DNA from: Aristolochia californica
Lineage: Eukaryota > Streptophyta > Magnoliopsida > Piperales > Aristolochiaceae
DNA length: 64,000 bases
Direction: 5' to 3'
NCBI GenBank assembly: GCA_029961685.1
Contig: JARWKL010000014.1
Coordinates: 21,028,452-21,092,451 of the forward strand
Positions 36,106 through 48,036 of this stretch are shown here, piece after piece. The notes beneath the pieces were generated by a model. The model did no database searches. It was not told where the DNA came from and worked only from the letters and a program-made list of their open reading frames with translations. Every line of letters starts with the position of its first letter. Within the stretch, counting starts at the first letter, position 1. The position numbers were made by a program, and so were the translations under genes.

Positions 36106-37626
36106 ATAAAAACACAAAAAGAAACAAAACTATTTTTGGATGACTTTGTTGCTCTCTGGAAGTTGCTGAATTTTTGGTTAGCACATTACATTATGGAAAG
36201 TTGCCTTTGGTTAACACATTACGTTTTAAAAAGTTGCCTCCAAACCAGAGAAGATTACTGGTCCATTTGGTTTGGCATCTTATTATTCCTTAACTTTAGC
36301 AAAGATAATAATTATGTATAAACATAATCACCTCAAATATTACCTTCACATAATTTTCATTAACTACAACAAAGTTATTGAATTGACCATTATAGAATGT
36401 AGTTAAAATATTTTTAAACATTGGCATCCATGAGAGAACAACATTTGAAAACTTTAAATAAATTATTAGTTTCAAAAAATAAAAATAAAAATACATAAGT
36501 CATTCACTATCATGATCCCACAATTTTTCCTTTTATTAAATTTGTGCAAAAAGAAACGACTCTGTGCATAAGAGTCAAGCATTTCAACAAAGAATTAAAA
36601 TGAAAAATTGAAACATAAAGGCTAAAAGGAGTCAAACATATACCGACGAGTCTACCCCTTAAATTTAAATAAAAATAAAACTAAAGTAAAACAAAGTTGG
36701 CCACTATAAACAGTAAATTGTGAATTAAAAAAAGAGTCAACCCTTTTAGTAGGAAAACTAGAGACTAGAAGTACATAAGTCCAGAAGAGTTGACTAGAGT
36801 CGATTATACTAAAAGAATTCAACCCTTTTACAGTTGAGACAATGACAAAAAGAGTTAACCTATATGGGTTTTGAAAATGAAAATGAGTCGCTTCTTCTCA
36901 AGGTCTATCAGTAGCCACTTATTTGATAAACTTATTTAGAAGCTACTAGTTACAAAATTAAATTAAAGTCTAATCAAAGAAAAAATAGAACAATATTTGA
37001 TGAAAACATGGAAGTTTAGACGAGTTGGAAACATTTACTCACACATGAAAACAAATTATCAATATGCTATACAAAAATTATAATAATTATTTACAGATTG
37101 GCCGCAAATCGGGTCAAGTTTCCAATTTTTATATCTAATTGCAGATCGGATCGTTTGGGCCAGGACTTTGTTTGTAATACATCTACACTGATCCATAGTT
37201 TGTGTACTGGGGGGGGCGATTCGCCCATTTGGAGCCCTAATATTAATACTTGTATTATTTTCCTTTGCAATAATGTTTTTTCTCCCGGTGGTTATTCTTG
37301 TAACGATGTGTATCCTTCTTTCCTTCCTAAAACTCTCCCCATTAATAAAGAAACAACAAACAAAAAATCAGAACTGCAGTAGAGCAAAAAAGCATTAATA
37401 GTCCAACTTAACAAGTAAACAAAAAAAGAAAAAGAAAAACACCAATGTGATAACAGAGCAAATCATTTACCTTCAGGATTAACAAGATCATACACTCGAA
37501 ATATACAAAGCAAGTACCCTTTCAGAAAGGAGCTTATATACAAACGTTTTTTTATGCTTAAACAGCAACTGTCATAAACAATTCAACATTGTATCATTAA
37601 AGCGGGAAATGACTAGTTGGAAAATG
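36106..37626. other. intergenic and 3' flank of the DUF2062 gene
   Basis: AT-rich DNA; no gene recognised. A G8 run and a short plus-strand frame at 37098-37382 ending near an aataaag signal look non-coding. The part nearest 37627 is presumably the 3' UTR of the DUF2062 gene. Confidence 0.5.
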
Positions 37627-37868
37627 CTACATTTCCCGGATCTTGAGTTTGATTTCATCATGGGGATGGAGGGAAAGGGGATGGAGTGGCTTTTTTGGGC
37701 TGGCAGGAACAACGCTGAACTTGTGAACTAAGTACTTGAACAGAGGAAGGAAGGCAGCGTAAAGTGCACCCAAGATGAAGGGTGATGCAACAAACCAACC
37801 TAGCAACTGCAAGGACAACATTCCATTTAGAGAGAGAACCTAGCAACTGCAAGGACAACATTCCATTT

Positions 37869-37919
<51 letters not shown>

Positions 37920-40487
37920 TGCATGAACGACGCCTAATAGAACTTCTCGGGATGCTTGGCCAGTCACAACTTTCTTTAATGCATCAGCCGTCAAAGGAAA
38001 ATGAGGACCACCAGAGATAAATTCACCGAAACGCAGGAATGGAACTACTAAACTGAAATAAGAAATAAAACATTAGATAATGTGTCAACTTTGGACTTGC
38101 TGAATCATATTATTTGTTCTATCCATTTTCTTACAAGCCAAAATGGCCAAAATAAAATTATATAAAGAGAAAAAGGAAAAGCTTTAAAAGCAATAATATT
38201 AGATTTACTAAATTGTTTAGAAATATAACCCCTCCCTTGCAAGTATGGTTTACATGCCTTCAGCATGAGCCAAAGGGGCAAACGTAATTTGCCATCACTT
38301 CAATATCAATTACATACACAACCATTTAATCCCAGATCCAAGTTAAGAGGGGTGGAATATCTGACCTGAGCTCAATAGGAGTAGCAACAAAGTTTGCAAG
38401 CATCATACTTGGAGCATGACAGGAACTTCCTAGTAGTGCAATGGCCAGTCCACAAAGAAATACTGTAACTCCTGTAAATAAAAGCAAATAATCAATTAGT
38501 AAGCTATTAACAACTGCATAATCTTTTAATAAGTGTCCAGATTGGTTAGAAGGATCGTCTGTATACATCCAGGGTAATCCTCAATAGGATCAAGAAGACT
38601 GAACTAGAGAAATTTGACAAATCAATTGTTTAAAATCTTTAGATTTCCTAACCAGGTCATTGAAATTCCTAAATTTAGATTTGTTCCTTTTTGTGTTGAG
38701 ATATATCAATTTAAACCATATGTTCTTTCAAAAATAGGCCTGACCCTTTATGATATGCACTCAGATAAACATGATAAGTCAAGAAAATCAACACTTAGAT
38801 TACAGAAAGATGAAGCCCTCACAAAAAAATGAAACCAGCCAATATTTCAGTATTATTGACCCATATGATAGACTAAGAAACAAAATGGGTCATCTTAGGT
38901 TTTGTTGGTGGAAAGGAAGAAAGATAAAAGTAGCTAAGACAACTTATACCACAAACTGGGAACAGTCCCAGTGTCATGCCAAGAGCAGCAGAAAATGCCA
39001 ACTGCTTTGGTTCTGCACCCCTGAAAGAAGCAAACATGGGATTGTTTTTTAGCAAGACTCTGTACCAAAATATGACTCAAGGTCAACTATAAGAATAAAA
39101 ATAAGAAAGTCATAAAAAGTGCTATTATAAGAAAACCATGCATGATTACAAAGTGGCAATACAGTAAAGAAAGATTATCTCCTTCATTAATATTCTTCTC
39201 AATAGATATACTAATGCCAGAAAACAAAGGGAACACCAAGAATCTTGAACAAAGATAACAAAAGATGTATTACTAACATTAGTAAACCAATTAAGCCTGT
39301 AAAACATATTCATTAAGAAACATGACCTTCTGACAACCTACATAAGTCCAGAAAACCTATAGCTCTTGCATGTTTCAAGCTCAAAACCAGTTATTATGTC
39401 TTTTGGTAGGTAAAATAAAAATAACACCTTAACAAGGATGTACTTTAGTATGTCGTCTCAAACTAGTCATCTTAGGGTGAAACAAGTGGTTGTGGGAGAA
39501 TTGGGTTCTATATCAGTTTAGGCTCAGAAGAACCTGCATGAAAAGACTCCTAATGTTGTCATTTATGAAGGAACCGGCCCAATCCCATAATGCGCAAATG
39601 GATAACCTCAAGCTAATAAATTTTATTATAAAAGAAATTCAATCACTGGTGGAAACGACTGACACATTTCCAATTTATAAGCAATCAAGTCTCAAGAATT
39701 TTATTTCATTGACAAATGAAAAATATAAAGTTCGTTTCACTAAGAATCTTGAAGGAGTGAAGAGCCCTTTACGAGAATTTTTTCTCTGATCATTGAGGCC
39801 AGCCATGGTTTCATGCTACATAATGCACTCAAGATCCTGATTATTCACATGATGAACTCTATCATTGATCAGCTATTCAGGAAAGCAAGTTAAAGGGCAC
39901 TCAAGTTCTTTTTTTGAATGAAAGGGCATTGAAATTCTAACAATTCAGTCAGTGACTATTCCCTCCATTTTATCATGTCCCTGCTAAAAAAATCCGTAGA
40001 TTAGATTTCTAAAGAATCAATCAAAGGTAATTTCTGATCATGCCCTCCTCATTTGGTCTAGCAAAGCAGACGAGATCTCTAAGAATAATATCTACACCCA
40101 CAATGACAACAGTAAATGGGGAAAATAATGTTTGATAGTGAAAGTGTATATCTCCCAATGGAACTCACAGAGAAGGCTGTTACTAAAATGACCAGTCTTT
40201 ATATCAACGGAAACAGAAGAAAGAAACAACTTTCAGCTTATGCTATTACACACTGTCAAGTGTCCGAGAAAATATTTCTTTGAATTGTCATTTCCCCGAA
40301 TTATAAGCTTGTAATTTCATGTACAAAACGATTAGTCGCTTGATATGATACATGCCCTAACGCATGTAGCAATTCAGAAATCCTCAAAAAAGTCAAATTA
40401 AATGAAACGAAGGTACCTGCTAACAATATGCAGAAGAGGATCAACGATTTTCCTATTGAGCCATGGCATCAACCCAATGCTCGACAT
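37627..40487 (-). CDS. DUF2062 domain protein, five exons, apparently intact
   Basis: Exons on the minus strand: 40487-40417, 39020-38950, 38471-38366, 38052-37920 and 37806-37627. All introns follow GT-AG, phases agree, and the sum is 561 bp (186 codons plus stop). Residues 25-47 hold GAEPKQLAFSAALG, the start of the DUF2062 domain seen in bacteria and plants. Two or three hydrophobic segments (LFPVCGVTVFLCGLAIALLG and, near residue 130, a stretch from LLGWFV to LFKYLV) suggest a multi-pass membrane protein. LANFVATPIEL is a conserved block. The tail KKPLHPLSLHPHDE is polar. The molecular role of the family is unknown to me. It is the only intact host gene in the window. Confidence 0.9.
37799..37878. 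repeat. 40-bp tandem duplication over the last intron acceptor of the DUF2062 gene
   Basis: Two 40-bp units (37799-37838 and 37839-37878) each contain an acceptor TTGCAG on the minus strand. Use of the gene-proximal one keeps the frame; use of the other adds 40 nt and would shift it. Confidence 0.9.
37867..37917. repeat. (GA)n microsatellite in the last intron of the DUF2062 gene
   Basis: About 50 bases of GA/AG dinucleotides (CT on the coding strand) fill most of the 113-bp intron and may serve as its pyrimidine tract. Confidence 0.95.
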
Positions 40488-40859
40488 TTTAAAGACGAGA
40501 TCTTCACTTTTTCTTCTTCCTTACCGTTTGCTCTTGGACCCTTTCTCCCAGAAAATTTTCAAGCAAACTGGTTTTAATTTTCTCCTCGATAGCAATAAAA
40601 ATACTCCTCTTTGTTTACTCAAATCATCTCCAGAAAGCAAAATGCCCTTCGACGCATCAAACTTTGCAAGAGGTCTGTATCTGAAATCTGAAATTCATGT
40701 TGAAATTGCCTTTCCACCCGTTCTGCTCGAAAGGCCTATTCTGTTATCCCTTCCTGCAGTTATTGCTTCAAATGAACGAAACCGGAACCGTATCCAAGAG
40801 ACTGCTGTAGAGAAGGGTAGAGAGTACACACATTCGGACGACGAAACCATGGCCGTAGG

Positions 40860-41085
40860 TTTGTTGCACGAAACCCTGAGGCTCTTCTCATTCACATCAT
40901 GAGTTGAGCCGACATGACGCAGCCGACTCGACCCCATAGGTTTGTTGCACGAAACCCTGACGCTCTTCTCTTTGACATCACTGTTCTTCGAAACTTGAGT
41001 TGAGCCGATCTGACGCAGCCGACTCAAACCAAGTCTAGACCATTGTTCTTCGAAGCTTAGGAGTTGAGCCGACCTGACGCATTCA
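40860..41085. repeat. degenerate tandem repeats upstream of the DUF2062 gene
   Basis: gtttgttgcacgaaaccctga occurs twice (40859 and 40942), and ttgagccgac(c/a)tgacgcagccgactc occurs two to three times (40903, 40994, 41065). They lie 370-600 bp upstream of the start codon, so in the promoter or 5' leader. Confidence 0.75.
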
Positions 41086-41738
41086 ATGATCTCTAAACTT
41101 CCCAATGCTTGTTTAGTGGAGTATTTTCTTCTTTCTGTACTTAATTCAAGTTTCCTATCGGGTCTAAACTACTTCAAGATGACAAGTTCAATGAGAGGTG
41201 TTTTTCCTTGTCCAAAAAACGTCCATGTTCTTGAGTAACATACCCTATTTTTTTGCAACTTTCTAGCTTTTTAATTATAACCTTGGCCATTCTTATTCTA
41301 CTTTCTGATTTGTTTTCAATAACATTATTTTTCCATGTGGAGAATCGCTCTCATGTTCTGAAGTAGTAATATTTTAGATTTTTAAATTTTTTTCTAAAGT
41401 GTTGAAGATTCCTAATCTGAATTTTCTCTTGAATGTGTAAATATGAGAAGACAACAATTAAAGTTGTTTTCCAATTAGGATTCCTCTTTTCAAAGAACCA
41501 TAGATGTGGAAGTCAGAAACCAGGTTAAGGAAACTTTCTAAATTGCGATTCTCTTTTGGGTGAAAACGTCTCTTTGGGTGTTTTCGTTCCTTTATTCAAG
41601 TTTGTAAAAAAGAAAATGGCTTTCAAGTGTGGGGCATATGAAGTTGGATTTTGGCCGATTAATCCTTTAAATCCTTCCTTTCTTGTTGCTAGTGCATGCC
41701 TCTTATGTCCGAAGTAGAAACATTTTGTCTTATGGAAA
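41086..41738. other. intergenic, no gene seen
   Basis: Upstream flank of the DUF2062 gene; AT-rich, no recognisable feature. Confidence 0.5.
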
Positions 41739-41743
41739 GAACC

Positions 41744-41844
41744 TGTTGGAATTTGTGTTTATATCGACCGGGCCAGTCCTTGTATAAGATCCGTGGGGTT
41801 ACTTTCCTAAAAGGTTCGAGCTTTTTAGCCCATTGGTTTCAACA
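41744..41844 (+). repeat. TRIM LTR 1
   Basis: 101 bp, preceded by the target duplication gaacc and followed by tggtatcagagc. Confidence 0.93.
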
Positions 41845-41994
41845 TGGTATCAGAGCAGGTTGGTCCCGAGTTCGAGTCCCGCTCCCACCGAATTTTGTCC
41901 CAGGTATTTTTGGTGAATTTGTCTTGGGTTTTTCCAGGAGTTTGTCCCGGGTTTTTCCGGTGAATTTGTCCACGGGTTTTCCCGTGCGGGGGAG

Positions 41995-42095
41995 TGTTGG
42001 AATTTGTGTTTATATCGACCGGGCCAGTCCTTGTATAAAATCCATGGGGTTACTTTCCTAAAAGGTTCGAGCTTTTTAGCCCATTGGTTTCAACA
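41995..42095 (+). repeat. TRIM LTR 2
   Basis: 101 bp, preceded by gcgggggag and followed by a primer site with one change (tggtatcagaac). Confidence 0.93.
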
Positions 42096-42245
42096 TGGTA
42101 TCAGAACAGGTTGGTCCCGAGTTCGAGTCCCGCTCCCACCGAATTTTGTCCCAGGTATTTTTGGTGAATTTGTCTTGGGTTTTTCCAGGAGTTTGTCCCG
42201 GGTTTTTCCGGTGAATTTGTCCACGGGTTTTCCCGTGCGGGGGAG

Positions 42246-42346
42246 TGTTGGAATTTGTGTTTATATCGACCGGGCCAGTCCTTGTATAAAATCCGTGGGG
42301 TTACTTTCCTAAAAGGTTCGAGCCTTTTAGCCCAATGGTTTCAACA
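42246..42346 (+). repeat. TRIM LTR 3
   Basis: 101 bp, preceded by gcgggggag and followed by the second copy of the target duplication gaacc. Confidence 0.93.
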
Positions 42347-42631
42347 GAACCTAAGTTGATTTCTGGTTTCTAATTCATGAAACAAGTATTGCTTTTGAGA
42401 TATTATCCATGCTATTCTCTTGAAAGTCCTTACATATGCGTGTGGGTTAAGTTAGGCCTTTAAAATTGTTAGTCTTCCAAAATTCCACTAATACCCCTCG
42501 TGTTATTGTTTTGTTAGTTCATCACTCGAGACCTATGCATGCAAACCATTTACCCATAATAGAAGTTATGACATGTGATTTGGTGCTATAACAAGGAGTA
42601 TGTCTAATTGGAGCCGATGAGCATGACAGGA

Positions 42632-42657
42632 GGGGGGGGGGGGGGGGGGGGGGGGGG
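42632..42657. repeat. poly-G tract (26 G)
   Basis: Uninterrupted G-run in otherwise AT-rich intergenic DNA; length in the assembly may be unreliable. Confidence 0.9.
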
Positions 42658-42685
42658 TGTGGTTGTTTGGTTAGTCAACTTGACG

Positions 42686-42726
42686 TAGGAGATGAACTTC
42701 AGCGGTATTACTTAGTTCATCTCCTA
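42686..42726. repeat. perfect 13-bp inverted repeat
   Basis: taggagatgaact at 42686-42698 is mirrored by agttcatctccta at 42714-42726 with a 15-base loop. No flanking terminator or gene is recognised, so its role is unknown. Confidence 0.85.
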
Positions 42727-43909
42727 ATGTCATTTAAAAAGGATTGTGGCGAGTTTGGAAATTAGCGAAGGTCTATTCTTATCTTACTATTTGGAAGGTG
42801 TTGATTCTCTAGTTGGCTAAGAGTATAGAGTCTTGTTGTTTGGCTACAGGTGATCTCTAAGCAAGGTCTTTTAAGTCATTGTTCTTTAGATTGAGGGTGC
42901 AAAGTACAAAGTATTGTAGCAGTAGTTAAGTCTATAGTGATGCCTAAAGTTGGCTTAGAGTAAAGTCGATTCAAGTTTGCCAAAGTGAAGGTGAAGTGTT
43001 AATCAAAGTTGTTGTCATAGTCAAGTTTTTTCAAGACTTCAAAGTAATGGTGAGAGTTGACAAAAAAAATTGTGAAATAGTCAAAGTAAGATCAAATGGA
43101 AGCTGAAGATTTATTAATTGATTGCTTCAGTGAAGACATTGAAGAAGTAAAGATGGAAACTTTTTCAATTTTTTTTGATAAATTATACATGAAATTATTA
43201 TTATTTTTTATTTATTTTGGTAACATGTAACAAGCTAAAGTTGTAAACTCTAGCTTGATGAGGAGAGTGCAAATGGACAATGTAAAGGAAATTACATAAA
43301 ATTTTACGAGATTGTGGCTATTTTATTTTCTAGTTTAATTTTATTTTTTACTAGCTTCCCAAATGGTTAAGATTAGAAAACTAGGGTGTCTTAATCTCCT
43401 TCAATGCTAAGGAGACTACTTTCTATTTCTTTTAGCTTATTTTTGTTATAAACAAAGAGTTAGACGAGGGGAGAGTTAGCATGTTCCTTTTCCTCTCCCA
43501 CTAGTTCAACTTCTCTTTCTGTCTTTTTTTCCTTTCTTTCCTCTTTAACTCTAGCAATTCTCACAACAAGAAATTGATGATTAAATGAATCTGATATTAT
43601 AATGATATTTTAAATAAAGATTAAAATAAAGTCCACCATCTCTTTATGAGAGCCCCCAAAGCCTTGTTCCTCCCCCTTAAGTTTACAAGCAGATAGGGTC
43701 CTCACTCTTCTAACTGTTTTGCAGAGTCTTACATGAGTCTCATAGCAAGAAGTCTCACAGTACCAAAATTAATATGGAGTGTAAGAAGAGTCTCATGGAA
43801 GGAGGTGTCACAAAAGAGTCTCAGTTAAATGTGTTTTAGTTATGTTAGTCTTCTATTTATGTTCAACTATTTAATTATTTGAGGACTTTTCTTTTAGCGT
43901 TTGACTTTG
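42727..43909. other. intergenic, no gene seen
   Basis: AT-rich sequence with many short repeats of agtctca and caaagt types between 42940 and 43830. No coding signature. Confidence 0.5.
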
Positions 43910-44165
43910 GTAACTGGGACATGGGTAGTTTAATTGTCATTTGATTGTACTTATTTCCTTTATTGTACTCAACTTACAAGCCAATGAAGTATTTCCCTTT
44001 TCCAAAAAATTAACAAGGTGTAACTAGGACAAGGGTAGTTTAATTGTAATATGATTCCACTTGGTTCCTCTATTATCAATAGAGGCTCATTATACTTAGT
44101 TAAAATCAGGTTAATGAATTATTTTCTCTTTTCTAAAAATTCAACATGGCATCAAAGCAGTTTAT
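43910..44165 (+). repeat. two diverged LTR-like units followed by a primer-site-like motif
   Basis: taactgggacatgggtagtt near 43911 and taactaggacaagggtagtt near 44021 begin two related units that end in ttttctaaaaattcaaca. The second is followed by tggcatcaaagcag (44153), a mutated form of the Met-tRNA primer site. This looks like an eroded Copia or TRIM 5' end. Confidence 0.5.
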
Positions 44166-45294
44166 GTGAATTGACTTGGTCAAGCCATAAAGTTATTATT
44201 TTTCTTCCAATCTTCCATCTATCTATTATTTTAGTTTAATTAACCTTTTTATTACAATGTCCTTTTGTTAATTTTTTATTGGTTCCTATACTTTAGCTCA
44301 TGTTTTAGTTTTCTTCTTTATTTGGTCCATCCTAGGCCTTTCTCTCAAATTTTCTTTTTCTCTCAAAGTTAGAGAAAAATTGTAGCCTTACTTATATTGA
44401 TATTGTCGTTCCCCGCATGGGGCTCTCTTACTATTTTCATTAACTTATACTAGTGGCAAGTTTTAGTTTTTCGTTTTTTGACAATAGAATCTTCATCTCA
44501 TATTTTTTTTTTTTCAAGTCATTTCATGCCTCTTTGTATTTGTTGCCTCTCCCCAAAGAAAAAAAGGTTTTACTGCTTTGTTTGTAGATTCAAAGCTATC
44601 AAAGAGAAAGGAGGAGGTTATGTGAATTTGGAGGTTTGCTTTTGTTGTGTAAAAAAGTCAAAATCCTCAAAATCTGGCAATTGAAGAAACAAGTCTTCCT
44701 CATCCATGATGTGGAGCTTTTATAGAATTTATTTCAACCTCGAGTTTGAAACATTGATTGAAAGAAAACATCCTTCTTGGATATGCATTGATAATGATTC
44801 ATGTGGAGATTATAGTCTTGTGAAGGTTGACAGTGCAACAAAGCCAACATTTTACTCTTGCTCTCGTTGGTCTCTTTCTATTTTGAGACTGTTTTTTATT
44901 TTTCTATTGTGAGTTCTATGAACTCTAATATTGAAGTTTATCTGATTTTGTATGCCTGTGATTGATAATTTGCCTCAAACTTTGATTTCTTCCCTACCTG
45001 AAACTTGATTGAAGTTCTGTATAGTTTGTTTCCTATTTTTAAATAATCCTTTTCCCCCTTATTCATACTTGTTCTTCAACAATATGCAACGATAAAACAT
45101 GGTTTTGGAAGACTTCATGCCCTAAAGCTCCATAATATACTTGTGGTTAAGACTCAAAATTTGGTTGACTATCTACTCATAGCTAGAGATTTTGATCTTT
45201 TTATAATGATGCTTGGACTCTATACTCTTCAAATATTTATTTCAATCATTTATGTAAGTTCTTCTCCACAACAACAATCTTCAACGAGTCTTTT
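44166..45294. other. degenerate sequence, probably transposon-derived
   Basis: It follows a primer-site-like motif, so it may be the eroded interior of a Copia or TRIM. Short open frames at 44478-44684 (cysteine- and lysine-rich) and 44706-44912 have no recognised domain. Confidence 0.35.
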
Positions 45295-45424
45295 GTCTTG
45301 AGATTTTTCCATAAAACTCATAATATGTGTGTTGAATGACATCTGTCTAAAATACACTGATCTTGAGATTTTGGCACAAAACTCATAATATTTGTGTTGC
45401 ACGACATCTGTCTAAAATAAACTG
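45295..45424. repeat. tandem duplication of about 65 bp
   Basis: Units starting tcttgagattt at 45295 and 45361 share aaaactcataatat, gtgttg and gacatctgtctaaaata. They probably lie in the LTR described in the next entry. Confidence 0.8.
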
Positions 45425-45876
45425 ATACCTCCATTAGTTGCACACTTTCAAACTATCCATTTTGTTATTATAAAAATAATGGAGATTAACATGATTTTGA
45501 CATTGGTCTAACAATCTCCCCCTTTTTTATGATGACAAAATCCCTTTCATGAAGTTTATATACATTAAAAACACATGATGATAATTTTAGAAATAGTATG
45601 ATGTTGCTAAAAGATCACATCACTATGCATGGTCATATTCTACCATTAGAACACAAGGACCTTACTTCTGATATATGTGCTCCCCCTGTATTTTTACATG
45701 CATTGTAATTAATTCCCCCTTAATCTATGCTACACTTTTCTCCCCCTTTTGGTCATCCAGTGAATAAATAATACTTAAGTAGGGCACAAGTAGATACAAA
45801 AGAAGAGAATTTTTCATTGATTTTGCAATAGCATCACAAAAGGAATCATTATTAGATTTACAATAGAAGTACCATC
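45295..45876 (-). mobile_element. 3' end of a minus-strand Copia element (SIRE/Maximus-like)
   Basis: On the minus strand, TTTTGTCATCAT and AAAAAAGGGGGAGAT directly precede TGTTAGACCAATGTC at 45513, a junction typical of the polypurine tract and 3' LTR start of large plant Copia elements. Repeated GGGGGA-rich patches (plus-strand ccccct at 45685-45750) fit the internal 3' region. The LTR extends left of 45513 to an undetermined end; the internal part stops at the next element at 45877. Confidence 0.55.
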
Positions 45877-46123
45877 TGTTAAGTTGTGGAGTCTAATTAA
45901 CTCCTTACGCAGAGTCGGCAAGTGGATCAACACTTCATGGCAAGGTCGCTGAGGGGGTTGGACAGGGGTGGGGAGGCTTGGAAAGGTCCACGATATATTG
46001 ACTGTTGTTTCATTAAGGGTTGTTTGGGGATTTCACACTTGCATTTCGGTTGCCCTAGTTTTCTCTTTATATTTGGGGGCGCCGCTATTAGGGTGATTAT
46101 CAAGGATCATCGGTGGCTGTAGA

Positions 46124-48036
46124 TAGAGGTGGCTTCGAACTGAGCCAGCTCGAGCTCAGCTCGGTTTGATTTGGTATACCTGACTCGTTTGAGTTAACAA
46201 GCCGAGCTTGACCAAATAAAGGTTTGGTTCGAAAGCTCGCGAGCCAGCTAGTTAACGGGTGAGTCGCGGGATCGGGAGCGGGAGCGAGAGAGAGGGGGGG
46301 GGGGGGACACTGAGCCCTTCCCATCCACAGCTCTGGCTGCCTCTGTCGCCGTCGACAGCTCTTCGTTGGACGCTACATCCCCTTCCCTCCGATTTCTTCC
46401 TCTTCCTCCGATTTCTTCCTCTCCTCCGATTTCTTTGCCTCCTTTGTTTCCGTCACCTCGGTTTCCATCATTGCCGCTTCCATCGCTGCCGCCTCCATCG
46501 CCGACGATAGGTCCTCGCCGGTGCCATGCCTTCGCTTTGCGACGTCTCGACGGAAAACCAGAGTACAGAGAGATACCTAATTTGGGAGAAAATAATTTCT
46601 CCCCCCCTGCGTGAAGTTGATTTCGCACATGTGAAAGTCACATGAGCGAGATCATAAACCAGTGAAACCGCGCTAGACGATTTCACACGTGTGAAAGTCA
46701 CACATGCGAGATAATAAACAAGTAAAAAAAAAAAAACTCTTTGTCCCTTCCTCATGGTTTTTGAAGAAATTGAGAAAACATTTTAGTAGAAATACGTTTC
46801 TAAAGACTATTAGTGGTTTTTCAATAAATGTTGAAAAGACATTTTTAATAGAAATATAGGGACCATTAGTGCCTCATATTTTTTGGAAATATTTTCTAAT
46901 TAGAAATTCTTATTAAAAAATCATATAATTTTCTAAGTATGATTTTCTTGCCAAGATGGGTTAGAAAACCATATAGAATTTTTTGAATAAGAATTTGACA
47001 GTTGATGCTATAATACTTTTAGCATGAGCCAATTTTCATAGAAATTTTGTGTTTGACATTTTATTTGATTAAAAATTTATCGATAAGTATAGTAATATAT
47101 TAGATTGATTATTAATTTTTATTTATTTCCCTAGAAGAGGCAATAAGACGTCCATTTAACTTTCCTAAGAAAAATTTAAAATATTTCTTGTAATTTTCTA
47201 GTAAGTCTTTAATAGTAAAAGAATTTTATTTAAAGGTATTTTTTTGGAAATGCGTATCCTAGAAAAAATATTTCTAGTTTTTCCTAGAATATATATTTTC
47301 AATCAGGGGCACTAAGGAGGCCATAGTAAATTTATGGCCAAATTCAAAAATTACAAAATAAGCTAGACAACATTTGGTGTAAAAAAGATTAATATTGGTG
47401 GGTTCTAATGCATTATCGACATTCAATCCTGAACCTCCCCTATCATTCTTTTTTTTTTAAATGTATGCATAATTTTATAGATAATTTATTTAACATATAT
47501 TTTATGTAGAGTATTAAATGTAGGTTAACCTCGAACTTAGTTAAAATTATTAGGCTCGAGTTCAATTACAATTTTAGGCTCGAGGCTAGGTCGGCTTGAG
47601 CTCGAGTTCAAAATCTTTAAATCAAGCTCAGCTTGAACATAGGAAAGTTCAAACTCAGTTGGATTCGATGCCACCCTTATGGTCAATTTTAGGTAGAGGT
47701 CATGCCCAATTTTATGTAGAGGTCATGCCCAATTTTATGTAAAATGTATGTATAATTTTATATACAATTTATTTGACATGTATTTTTTGAAAAGTTTTAA
47801 ATATATGTTGGAGATCGAACTAGAGACATGTAATTTTTGAAAAATTTTAAACGAATGTTGAAGCTCGAGCTCTACTCGAGCACGGATCAAACTCGGTTAA
47901 AATTATTGGGCTCGAGCTCGATAAAAATTTTAAGCTCGAGGCTAGGCTCGGCTCGAGCTCGAGTTTGAAATATTTAAATTAGGCTCGGCTCGAACATAGG
48001 CAGGTTTGGGCTTGGCTCGGCTCGATGCCACCCCTA
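46124..48036. mobile_element. hAT-like non-autonomous DNA transposon, 1,913 bp
   Basis: Ends are tagaggtggcttcgaac on the left and the inverse of taggggtggcatcgagcc on the right. Flanking 8-bp repeats gctgtaga (46116-46123) and gctataga (48037-48044) differ at one base, the hAT target length. Many ctcgagctcg and aggctcggctcg motifs crowd both subterminal regions (46145-46250 and 47510-48025), as hAT transposase-binding arrays do. The interior is GC-rich at the left and AT-rich after 46750, with no transposase. Confidence 0.75.

Larger units (their letters stand above)
41744..42346 (+). mobile_element. tandem TRIM: LTR-internal-LTR-internal-LTR
   Basis: Three near-identical 101-bp LTRs (41744-41844, 41995-42095, 42246-42346) alternate with two 150-bp internal segments, an exact 251-bp period. 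LTRs are TG (tgttggaattt) to CA (ggtttcaaca). Primer sites start at 41845 and 42096 (the second has one mutation). Each internal segment ends in a gcgggggag polypurine tract. A single 5-bp duplication gaacc flanks the whole array (41739-41743 and 42347-42351). It has no coding capacity and is of TRIM size. Confidence 0.95.

Noticed and set aside
37098..37382. A 94-codon plus-strand gene near the DUF2062 3' end
   Set aside because: No domain, weak start context, and composition like untranslated DNA; possibly the tail of an unidentified transposon.
41696..42312. Two open frames of 121 and 102 codons
   Set aside because: They run through TRIM LTRs and internal segments and are repeated only because the TRIM is tandem.
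41744..42346. CRISPR-like alternation of identical repeats and spacers
   Set aside because: Units are 101 and 150 bp, have LTR ends, primer sites and polypurine tracts, and this is plant nuclear DNA.
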